Source: CAYYYA01 sp964487895 (GTDB lineage: Bacteria > Patescibacteriota > Patescibacteriia > UBA1558 > 2-01-FULL-52-15). Taken from it: a stretch of 9,730 nt of DNA. The notes beneath the pieces are model-generated. The model saw nothing but the letters and a program-made list of their open reading frames with translations. It was not told where the DNA came from and did no database searches. The position numbers were made by a program, and so were the translations under genes. How positions within the stretch are numbered: the stretch's first letter is position 1; each line of letters starts with the position of its first letter. Below are positions 1 to 5,690 of this stretch, piece after piece. The stretch lies in assembly GCA_964487895.1 (NCBI GenBank), contig CAZASM010000030.1:1-9730 (forward strand). Direction: 5' to 3'.

Positions 1-830
1 TGACCAATACGTGGGAAATCATCATCACCTTCGCGGTCAGACAGTTTACCGGTACGCATTTTCCATAGATCGACTCCAGCTTGAGAGCATAATAATTTAT
101 CAACCAGCTGTTCTTTGGACATTTCTAAACTGAAGACACCGACAGAAGCTTTGCTATTCACTGCGGCGTGTCGCAGGATATCAAGAGCTAGGGTTGTCTT
201 ACCGACTGATGGACGTGCAGCGAGAATTACTAAATCAGACTTTTGTAAACCAGCGAGAATATTATCGAGGTCAGTGAAGCCAGTTGGTAAGCCACGCATC
301 GTACCAGCTTCGCGATGGAGTTCATCAATACGGTCAAAGGTTTCGGTCAAAATACTTTTGATAGGTACGAAGTTTTGCTTCAAATACCGCTGGGAGATTT
401 GGAAGAGTTTTTGTTCAGATTTATCTAGTAGACTATCAACGTCTTGATCTTCGAGAAAACTATACTCAGCAATTTCTGCTGCAGCTTTCTCTAATTTTCG
501 TAATGTGGATTTCTTTTGAATAATCTGGGCGTAGTGCAAAACATGTGAAGCTGAGACGACACTTTCTGTCAGATTAGCTAGAGTACTAGTACCACCGATT
601 AGGTCGAGTCTTTTTAAATCCTTTAATTTACTGGAGACAGATAAAATATCTATCGGCTCGCGACGTTCATAAAGGTCCACCATGACGTCATAGATATCGC
701 CGTGAGCAGTTTTGTAGAAATCCTCAGGCCTGATCAAATCGGCTACCTTGGTGATAGCTTCTTTATCCAGTAATAGGGCTCCAAGGAGGTTAGTTTCGGC
801 CTCCAGATTATTTGGCGGTATTCTACTCAT
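1..830 (-). CDS. dnaB: Replicative DNA helicase DnaB, N-terminal part (gene cut by window start)
   Basis: Reading the minus strand from the ATG at 830-828 gives 276 codons that run off the window, so the C-terminal half of the RecA-like motor is missing. DnaB is the hexameric ATP-driven helicase that unwinds DNA ahead of the replisome and binds primase through its N-terminal domain. The N-terminal helical domain covers about residues 5-105 (PPNNLEAETNLLGALL near the start, then PEDFYKTAHGDIY). A helical linker follows, then RGLPTGFTDLDNILAGL (179-195), the usual entry to the motor domain. The Walker A motif is ARPSVGKTT (205-213), with Val where many DnaBs have Met, and FSLEMSKEQL (233-242) carries the conserved catalytic Glu region. 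No internal stop or frameshift is seen. The start fits the family N-terminus. There is no Shine-Dalgarno sequence, and a promoter lies nine bases upstream of the ATG. The call is very secure. Confidence 0.97.
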   Translation of the reverse strand, partial: MSRIPPNNLEAETNLLGALLLDKEAITKVADLIRPEDFYKTAHGDIYDVMVDLYERREPIDILSVSSKLKDLKRLDLIGGTSTLANLTESVVSASHVLHYAQIIQKKSTLRKLEKAAAEIAEYSFLEDQDVDSLLDKSEQKLFQISQRYLKQNFVPIKSILTETFDRIDELHREAGTMRGLPTGFTDLDNILAGLQKSDLVILAARPSVGKTTLALDILRHAAVNSKASVGVFSLEMSKEQLVDKLLCSQAGVDLWKMRTGKLSDREGDDDFPRIG

Positions 831-839
831 AGTGGGGTC

Positions 840-868
840 ATTGTACTCTGCGTTTAGACTAATATCAA
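840..868 (-). promoter_or_regulatory. Sigma70-type promoter of dnaB, near-leaderless
   Basis: On the minus strand TTGATA (868-863) and TACAAT (845-840) are separated by exactly 17 bases. Only nine bases separate the -10 box from the dnaB ATG at 830, so the predicted +1 is an A at about 833 and the leader is about three bases. No SD is present. The boxes are seen directly; transcription is inferred. Confidence 0.72.
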
Positions 869-904
869 GGTCGTTTTTTTCAACAATTTATTAACCCTTT
901 TGAT

Positions 905-930
905 AATAAAAAACCGCTTGGAAACGGCTT
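905..930 (-). terminator. Intrinsic terminator downstream of tRNA-Lys
   Basis: On the minus strand AAGCCG (930-925) pairs with CGGTTT (916-911), with one G-U pair and an eight-base loop. The 3' side runs into TTTTTT and then ATTATCA. It lies between the tRNA 3' end and the dnaB promoter, so it would separate the two transcripts. The stem is short, hence moderate confidence. Confidence 0.6.
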
Positions 931-954
931 GTATTTTGGCTATTTGGTAATGGA

Positions 955-1030
955 TGGTGGGTGCAGCAGGATTTGAACCTGCGACCGTTTGCTTAAAAGG
1001 CAACTGCTCTACCAACTGAGCTATGCACCC
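955..1030 (-). tRNA. tRNA-Lys (anticodon UUU), CCA encoded
   Basis: The minus-strand cloverleaf is complete. The acceptor GGGTGCA pairs perfectly with TGCACCC. The D arm is GCTC/GAGC with AGTTGGTA in the loop. The anticodon loop is CTTTTAA, giving UUU (plus-strand 995-997), and the T arm is GCAGG/CCTGC with TTCAAAT. The discriminator base is A and the CCA end is encoded (955-957). The anticodon stem GTTGC/GCAAA has four pairs, with a G-A mismatch at 27-43. It decodes AAA/AAG lysine codons. Transcription probably starts from the promoter at 1155-1183, leaving a leader of about 118 nt that contains a second copy of the first 13 tRNA bases. Confidence 0.96.
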
Positions 1031-1130
1031 CGGTTTGACTTGGATATGTATCAGGTGCTTTTCAAAAGCGTCTAAACTAATAACAGAACCTTGAAGCGTC
1101 CTGCCCGCCTCTGGCGGGAGCTATGCACCC
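1018..1130. repeat. 13-bp direct repeat of the tRNA-Lys 5' end, copies exactly 100 bp apart
   Basis: GAGCTATGCACCC (plus-strand reading) occurs at 1018-1030, where it is the first 13 bases of tRNA-Lys, and again at 1118-1130. The second copy lies between the tRNA and its promoter. The intervening segment 1031-1117 has no coding potential. It contains a palindrome, GCTTTT-C-AAAAGC (1057-1069), and ends in the GC-rich hairpin at 1104-1118. The arrangement resembles a short insertion with a target-site duplication, or a duplication event at the tRNA 5' end. Confidence 0.8.
1104..1118. repeat. GC-rich hairpin CCCGCC-TCT-GGCGGG
   Basis: Positions 1104-1109 (CCCGCC) pair perfectly with 1113-1118 (GGCGGG) across a three-base loop, in otherwise AT-rich sequence. 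The stem directly abuts the duplicated tRNA 5' end. It is not followed by a T-run on either strand, so it does not look like a terminator. I infer a mobile or dispersed palindrome; genome-wide copy number cannot be seen here. Confidence 0.6.
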
Positions 1131-1154
1131 TCGAAAGATACAGATACAACGCCA

Positions 1155-1183
1155 AGTTTACTTAAAATAGGCCAGATTGTCAA
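1155..1183 (-). promoter_or_regulatory. Sigma70-type promoter reading toward tRNA-Lys
   Basis: On the minus strand TTGACA (1183-1178) and TAAACT (1160-1155) are separated by 17 bases. The predicted +1 is near 1148. The duplicated tRNA 5' fragment begins at 1130, about 18 bases downstream, which is a normal short tRNA leader. The real tRNA begins 100 bases further on. No better promoter is visible between 1031 and 1154. Confidence 0.65.
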
Positions 1184-1273
1184 TGAACCTTGATTAATGC
1201 TGGTAGGTTAATTTTGACTGCAGTAAGAGATTTTGAAGATGATTTTAATTTTAAAAAAGCTAATGATTTTCAT

Positions 1274-1281
1274 GCTATAAT
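1274..1281 (+). promoter_or_regulatory. Extended -10 promoter of the P-type ATPase gene, near-leaderless
   Basis: TATAAT (1276-1281) is preceded by TGC (1273-1275), an extended -10 motif. No good -35 box is visible at the usual distance, only AT-rich sequence. Nine bases separate the box from the ATG at 1291, predicting a leader of about three bases. No SD precedes the ATG. Confidence 0.68.
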
Positions 1282-1290
1282 AAACACAAC

Positions 1291-3951
1291 ATGTCCTCAC
1301 AAATTTCATGGCACAGTTTGTCAACAAAAAAAGTTTTAGCCGAAGTTAAATCAACTACTAAAGGTTTGACTGAGGCGGAAGCCAAGAAAAGGCTAAAACG
1401 TAACGGTCTTAATGTTTTAGTTAAAGGTAAAAAACTTTCTGGTTTGAAAATTTTTTTCCTGCAGTTTCATAATGCTTTGATTTACATTTTGATTATTGCG
1501 GGTATTTTTAGTTTTATTTTAGGTGATGTGGTTGACGCTGAAGTGATTGGTCTAGCAGTGATTATTCAAGTTGTTATGGGCTTCATTCAGGAATACAAAG
1601 CGAATCAAGCTTTAGCGGCTCTAGCAGAAGTTATCCATCCACGTGCCCGAGTCTTGCGTGGTGGTCGAGAACGACAGGTTGCAGTCGAGGAGATTGTGAT
1701 TGGTGATGTTATTGTGTTGACTGCTGGTGATAAAGTTCCAGCTGATATCCGTATTTTGAATCAAAAAGATCTCCACGTGAATGAAGCAGTCCTAACAGGT
1801 GAGTCAGAGACGGTACAAAAGCAAGATAAGCCCGTGTCTGTAGGCTCAGTTTTGGGGGATCGCTTTAGTTTACTATATAGTTCAACCTTAATAACTGAAG
1901 GCAGTGCTCGAGGCGTCGTCATTGCTACTGGTCAAGAGACAGCTATTGGCGAGATCGCCATGTTATTGCGTTCCACGCGAGAAGGGGAGACGCCATTACA
2001 GAGTCGCTTAAATAATTTTAGCAAACAGATTGCCGCTATTATCGTTATTGTTAGTTGTTTGGTTTTTTTCTTCGGGCTGATGAATAATTACGATCTGACG
2101 GAGATGATTAGCCTATCAGTAGCTCTGGCCGTGGCTGCAATACCTGAGGGCTTAGTCATCGGCATGACTGTCGTGTTGACTGTTGGTATGAGGCGAATTT
2201 TGAAGCGTCACGGTTTAGTACGAGCTCTGCAAGCTGCTGAGACTCTTGGTTCGACTACGGTTATTTGTACAGATAAAACAGGAACTCTCACTCTGGGGCA
2301 GATGAGACTAACAGAAGTAATGATCTCAGGTAAATTATCTAGTTGGTCAAGTGGGTCGACTACTATTAATGGTAGTCAACGCTTACTGCAGTTGGCAGCT
2401 CTTTGTAACGACGCTGTAGTAGATGGTGAGGCTCTTGGCAGTCCGACTGAGAAAGCTTTGCTCCTAGCTGCTCTTGATCTTGGTTTGACGAAGATTCAGT
2501 TAGACAAAGAGTATCCTCGTTTGGATACTGTTCCTTTTACTTCGGACCGTAAATACATGATCACTTTGCATCAGCAACGAGCAGATCAGCTAGCGATAAT
2601 TAAAGGAGCGGCCGAGGTGGTTATTGCCGCTTCTAACTATGTTTTAACACACAACAAAGTCCGTAAGATGACAGTCGATGATAAAGCTCAACTACTAGCT
2701 GACTATCAAGCTATGAGCAAAAAAGGTTTACGAGTTTTGGCTTGTGCTTATCGTCAGAGTGTTGGCTTCAAAGGAACATTAGACCAGAAGTCAGCTGAGC
2801 TAAGTGACTATATTTTTGCCGGATTATTGGGATTGCAGGATAGTATTAGACCGGAAGCGCGGGCAACTATTCAGCAGGCTTCACAAGCTGGTATCCGGAC
2901 AGTGATGATTACTGGCGATAATATTTTGACTGCTCGTTCTATTGCCAAACAGTTAGGTTTAATTATTACGAGTAATAATATAGTAGAAGGTAAAGAGTTA
3001 GATACTTGGTCGGACCAAGAGTTAAAAAAGCGAGTCAAAGATATTATCATCTATGCTCGTGTCACACCAAAAGATAAATTACGAATTGTTCGAGCTTGGC
3101 AGGCACGTGGTGAAATAGTTGCTATGACAGGAGACGGTATCAATGACGCACCTGCTTTGAAAGCGGCGACGATCGGAGTAGCTCTGGGCAGTGGTAGTGA
3201 GGTTGCGAAAGAAACAGCCGACTTAGTATTACTCGATGATAATTTTCAAACCATTGTTACTTCAGTCCAGGAGGGTCGTGTAATCTTTGATAATATCAAA
3301 AAAGTTATTCTTTACCTGATGGCTGGCAGTTTTTCTGAAGTTATTGTCATTATGGTGGCTTTATTTATGTCAGCTGGTCAGGAAGTTATATTACCACTTT
3401 TAGCTACTCAAATATTATGGCTCAATTTAGTGAAAGATGGATTCGTTCAATTAGCTTTAACTGTAGAGCCTGAGGAAGCTGAGGTGATGAACCGAAAACC
3501 GCGAAGTCATCTAGATGCTTTATTAGGTCGCGAAAGTATTTTTTTAGTCTGTTTTATTAGTTTAACTTCGGGGCTGGGCGCGTTGGGCGTCTTCTGGGTT
3601 ATTTGGTCATTGACCGCAGATATCGTTATGGCACAGACCGCAACTTTCGCTGCGCTTGGGACTGCTACTTTGGCTTACGTATTTAGCCTGAGAAATCTAC
3701 GTCAACAAATTTGGCGTTATAACATCTTTTCTAATTGGTATTTAAATGTAGCGGTGGTTGTTAGTTTCGCTTTACAGTTAGCAGCTATTTATCTACCGTG
3801 GTTACAAAATTTACTTGGCACTACAGCTTTGAACGTTACTGCGTGGAAGTTTATAGCTCTCTATGTTATATTGATTATAATGTTGATAGAATCAATTAAA
3901 ATGTTTTTTAGTAAGAGTAAAGCAAGCAAGTCTCATGAAACAAAAAAATAA
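1291..3951 (+). CDS. P-type II cation-transporting ATPase (Ca2+/Na+ pump family)
   Basis: At 886 aa this has normal length for a P2-type pump, which couples ATP hydrolysis through an aspartyl-phosphate to ion export across the cytoplasmic membrane. In order it shows a cation-ATPase N-terminal domain (about 5-50), M1-M2 (about 53-100) and the actuator loop TGES (169-172). M3-M4 with IPEGL (284-288) follow, then the phosphorylation site DKTGT (328-332, D328). The nucleotide-binding domain has KGA (438-440), and the P domain has TGDN (541-544) and GDGINDAPALK (614-624). M5-M10 complete it. All catalytic motifs are intact. Of the SERCA-like ion ligands, the Glu of M4 (E286), Glu of M5 (E683), and Asn and Asp of M6 (N712, D716) are kept. 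The M5 Asn is Ser680, the M6 Thr is Lys715, and no M8 Glu is evident. The transported ion is therefore unsure. Its 3' end overlaps the next gene by 17 nt. Confidence 0.93.
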   Translation: MSSQISWHSLSTKKVLAEVKSTTKGLTEAEAKKRLKRNGLNVLVKGKKLSGLKIFFLQFHNALIYILIIAGIFSFILGDVVDAEVIGLAVIIQVVMGFIQEYKANQALAALAEVIHPRARVLRGGRERQVAVEEIVIGDVIVLTAGDKVPADIRILNQKDLHVNEAVLTGESETVQKQDKPVSVGSVLGDRFSLLYSSTLITEGSARGVVIATGQETAIGEIAMLLRSTREGETPLQSRLNNFSKQIAAIIVIVSCLVFFFGLMNNYDLTEMISLSVALAVAAIPEGLVIGMTVVLTVGMRRILKRHGLVRALQAAETLGSTTVICTDKTGTLTLGQMRLTEVMISGKLSSWSSGSTTINGSQRLLQLAALCNDAVVDGEALGSPTEKALLLAALDLGLTKIQLDKEYPRLDTVPFTSDRKYMITLHQQRADQLAIIKGAAEVVIAASNYVLTHNKVRKMTVDDKAQLLADYQAMSKKGLRVLACAYRQSVGFKGTLDQKSAELSDYIFAGLLGLQDSIRPEARATIQQASQAGIRTVMITGDNILTARSIAKQLGLIITSNNIVEGKELDTWSDQELKKRVKDIIIYARVTPKDKLRIVRAWQARGEIVAMTGDGINDAPALKAATIGVALGSGSEVAKETADLVLLDDNFQTIVTSVQEGRVIFDNIKKVILYLMAGSFSEVIVIMVALFMSAGQEVILPLLATQILWLNLVKDGFVQLALTVEPEEAEVMNRKPRSHLDALLGRESIFLVCFISLTSGLGALGVFWVIWSLTADIVMAQTATFAALGTATLAYVFSLRNLRQQIWRYNIFSNWYLNVAVVVSFALQLAAIYLPWLQNLLGTTALNVTAWKFIALYVILIIMLIESIKMFFSKSKASKSHETKK

Positions 3952-4399
3952 TATTTGGCTTGGCTTTGGAGCTGTGTTATTAGCAGTGGCCTTTTTGTTT
4001 ATTTACCAGTATCCTTGGGACTTAGGTGAGACTGAGATAGTGGCCAATGATTTTACTCCAAATTTGTTAGTTGAGAGTCAGGCTCCAGGCAAGTTTATCA
4101 CTATCAAGCAGGCGGTTGTTCCTGCTGGGGGTTTCCTTGTGGCTCACCAAGATTCAGGAGGTAAACCAGGATCTGTGCTGGGTTATAGCTCGTATCTTAA
4201 ACCAGGCGTCAACACTTCCATGATTATAGTCTTTGATCAACCAACAATAGTTGGACAGTCACTATTAATTACGCTTTATGCCGATAACGGTGATTATCAG
4301 CTGACAGGAGATGATAAACCACTAGTGGATAGCGTTGGTCAGACTATTACCAGTCAATTAGTGATTGTAAATGAGGATTTGTTGAGCCCACGACAGTGA
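3935..4399 (+). CDS. Membrane-anchored extracellular protein with DUF7282-like domain
   Basis: This is a 154-aa protein with a single N-terminal hydrophobic segment (about residues 7-24), so it is probably anchored with the rest outside the cell. The outer part has ESQAPGKFITIKQAVVPAGG (47-66), then FLVAHQD, GSVLGYSSYLKPG and later LYADNGDYQ. This resembles the DUF7282 beta-rich domain (tandem in haloarchaeal surface proteins) as I remember it; no function is established for that family. There are no cysteines. The ATG lies inside the last codons of the P-type ATPase gene in another frame, without a clear SD, so expression is probably coupled to the pump. A role as a pump accessory or surface protein is only inferred from this overlap. 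Domain call moderate, gene call strong. Confidence 0.8.
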   Translation: MKQKNNIWLGFGAVLLAVAFLFIYQYPWDLGETEIVANDFTPNLLVESQAPGKFITIKQAVVPAGGFLVAHQDSGGKPGSVLGYSSYLKPGVNTSMIIVFDQPTIVGQSLLITLYADNGDYQLTGDDKPLVDSVGQTITSQLVIVNEDLLSPRQ

Positions 4400-4408
4400 A
4401 TATGATCA

Positions 4409-4423
4409 ATTATTGACAATAAT
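4409..4423. promoter_or_regulatory. Palindrome overlapping a -35 box (possible operator)
   Basis: ATTATTG-A-CAATAAT is a perfect 15-bp palindrome with 7-bp arms. It contains the TTGACA -35 box (4413-4418) of the promoter ahead of the GC-rich small gene. Its placement would suit a repressor site, but AT-rich sequence makes chance palindromes of this size plausible. Confidence 0.35.
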
Positions 4424-4441
4424 CTTAATTTGTACTACAAT
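4413..4441 (+). promoter_or_regulatory. Consensus sigma70 promoter ahead of the GC-rich small gene
   Basis: TTGACA (4413-4418) is a perfect -35 box. A 17-base spacer follows, then TACAAT (4436-4441), one mismatch from consensus. This is the best promoter in the window. The predicted +1 is near 4448, about 60 bases ahead of the GTG start and only about ten bases ahead of the hairpin at 4459. Confidence 0.75.
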
Positions 4442-4458
4442 ACTATTTCGTTCATTCT

Positions 4459-4479
4459 GTAGGCTTCGGCCTACTTTTT
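4459..4479 (+). terminator. Short intrinsic terminator or attenuator with UUCG loop
   Basis: GTAGGC (4459-4464) and GCCTAC (4469-4474) form a perfect 6-bp stem with a TTCG loop, followed by TTTTT (4475-4479). It can end transcripts of the ATPase operon. It also lies just downstream of the predicted start of the 4413-4441 promoter and upstream of the next gene, so it could attenuate that gene or release an RNA of about 30 nt. Confidence 0.7.
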
Positions 4480-4509
4480 CGTCGCTTAGGGCGTTCTACA
4501 GGGAGGTTA

Positions 4510-4815
4510 GTGGTGGCTGAAGAGTTGCAGGAACTGATTGAGCATGGATCATTGGAAGAGGCCCTGAACCGCTTGCACGATCTGACATCGACTGCTGATC
4601 CCGTCGTGCCTGAGTGGCTGACCAGAAAGCTCTCGGATATTTTCGAGGCGGCTATTCGTCTGGCCAACATCTCAGTCGCACTCCGAGTCTTGGCCCGGAT
4701 CTGTGACGCGGATTTGCGTCGGTCTTTTCAGATGTTGTTCCTGGAGCGTTTCTGGGACTCCATACTGGAGGTTGCGGCGGTCTGTGAATTCGAGGAGCCG
4801 ATGCTCTTCGTCTAG
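4510..4815 (+). CDS. Small GC-rich gene of unknown function (helical protein)
   Basis: A 101-codon frame starting with GTG; I do not recognise the family. GGGAGG (4501-4506) is a strong SD. It lies three bases from the GTG at 4510 and six bases from the adjacent in-frame GTG at 4513, so 4513 may be the true start. The product is acidic and should be almost entirely alpha-helical (runs such as LQELIEHGSLEEALNRLHDL). There is no signal peptide or membrane segment, so it is probably cytosolic; a TPR-like helical hairpin is conceivable. By my count 4501-4800 is about 56% GC, with many CTG/CTC Leu codons, against roughly 35-50% in sampled neighbouring stretches. It has its own promoter and is bracketed by two terminator hairpins. 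This suggests a recently acquired or mobile single-gene cassette. The strong SD, lacking in most neighbours, supports real translation. Confidence 0.7.
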   Translation: MVAEELQELIEHGSLEEALNRLHDLTSTADPVVPEWLTRKLSDIFEAAIRLANISVALRVLARICDADLRRSFQMLFLERFWDSILEVAAVCEFEEPMLFV

Positions 4816-4842
4816 CTGTCCACAGCGACGGACTTTATTTAG

Positions 4843-4880
4843 CTCCGTTTTTCCCTCGGGAGAGACGGAGTTTTAATTTT
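4843..4880 (+). terminator. Strong intrinsic terminator after the GC-rich small gene
   Basis: CTCCGT (4843-4848) pairs with ACGGAG (4865-4870). The stem continues inward with U-rich/GGAGAG pairing, including G-U pairs, to a CTCG loop, for about 12 bp in total. TTTTAATTTT (4871-4880) follows. It closes the small-gene unit 27 bases after the stop and precedes the promoter of the nuclease-like gene. Confidence 0.85.
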
Positions 4881-4884
4881 GCGT

Positions 4885-4913
4885 TTGGCGAAAGTAGAGA
4901 GGCGTGATACACT
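4885..4913 (+). promoter_or_regulatory. Promoter of the PD-(D/E)XK gene, near-leaderless
   Basis: TTGGCG (4885-4890), a 17-base spacer, and TACACT (4908-4913) preceded by TGA form a -35 / extended -10 promoter. Nine bases separate the -10 box from the ATG at 4923. Predicted +1 is G4920, leaving a three-base leader. No SD is present. Confidence 0.65.
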
Positions 4914-4922
4914 TTTCTCGCT

Positions 4923-5690
4923 ATGTCCAAATACTATAATCCCAACAGAACATCGAATTTATTTGACCCAAAGTCAAAGGCGCCTTTTCGACTATCACGG
5001 TCAAAAATTGATCTGTTCTTAAACTGTCCTCGTTGCTTTTACTTAGATCGGCGCCTGGGTATTGGTCAACCACCAGGATATCCTTTTGCTTTGAACTCAG
5101 CTGTCGATACTTTATTAAAAAAAGAGTTTGATATTCATCGAGCCGCAGCTAGTAAACATCCCTTAATGAAGCATTACAACATTGACGCAGTTCCACTAGC
5201 CGATAAACGTATGGATGAGTGGCGCGATGCTTTGCGTGGTGGTATTACTTACCTTCATCCAGAAACGAATTTTTTCGTCACTGGTGGTGTTGACGATATC
5301 TGGATTAACCCTCAGGATGAGTTGATTATTGTCGATTACAAAGCTACCAGCAAAGAGACCGAAGTGAATCTGGATGCAGACTGGCAGATTGGTTACAAAC
5401 GTCAGATGGAAGTTTATCAGTGGTTATTTAAGCAAAATAAATTTAAAGTCTCGCAGATTGGATATTTTGTCTATTGCAATGGTCTGACTGATAGAGAGGC
5501 TTTCGATGGTAAATTGGAATTTGATATTTCCGTTATCCCTTACACTGGTAACGACTCTTGGATTGAGCCAGCCTTGATCGCTGCTCGTCAGTGTCTGGAT
5601 GACAATAAACTCCCGTCTCCGGGAGCTGATTGTGACTATTGTAAATATCGGCAGGCGACCAGTCGAGTGGAAAGATCTACTGGATCGTAA
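4923..5690 (+). CDS. PD-(D/E)XK (RecB/Cas4-like) nuclease family protein
   Basis: This is a 255-aa cytosolic protein of the PD-(D/E)XK superfamily, a fold used for metal-dependent DNA cleavage in repair and recombination. The opening helix is FRLSRSKIDLFLNCPRCFYL (22-41). The core motifs are GGVDD (121-125, metal-binding Asp), IVDYKATSK (136-144, the D-x-K pair D138/K140) and QMEVYQWLF (161-169, the Q-x3-Y of RecB-like nucleases). Cys35/Cys38 and Cys237/Cys240 form two CxxC pairs at the ends, as in Fe-S members such as Cas4 and AddB, though the spacing differs. The whole sequence, including the N-terminus, matches a family I associate with CPR genomes, which supports the start. No cas, addA or rec genes are adjacent, so the pathway is unknown. 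The last 14 nt overlap the convergent gene. Confidence 0.88.
   Translation: MSKYYNPNRTSNLFDPKSKAPFRLSRSKIDLFLNCPRCFYLDRRLGIGQPPGYPFALNSAVDTLLKKEFDIHRAAASKHPLMKHYNIDAVPLADKRMDEWRDALRGGITYLHPETNFFVTGGVDDIWINPQDELIIVDYKATSKETEVNLDADWQIGYKRQMEVYQWLFKQNKFKVSQIGYFVYCNGLTDREAFDGKLEFDISVIPYTGNDSWIEPALIAARQCLDDNKLPSPGADCDYCKYRQATSRVERSTGS

Noticed and set aside
115..447. Open frame on the plus strand across the dnaB region
   Set aside because: It is antisense to clear DnaB coding sequence, including the Walker A segment, and its translation shows no recognisable domain.
1018..1130. Classical integrase attachment site (attL/attR) of a genomic island
   Set aside because: The repeat covers the tRNA 5' end rather than the 3' end, encloses only 87 bp, and no integrase gene is present.
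4452..4670. Minus-strand open frame opposite the GC-rich small gene
   Set aside because: The plus-strand frame has a strong SD, a consensus promoter and a terminator; the opposite frame has none of these and would run through the hairpin at 4459-4474.
4923..5690. Cas4 of a CRISPR adaptation module
   Set aside because: Only the shared nuclease fold supports it; no cas1, cas2 or repeat array is nearby and the Cys arrangement differs.
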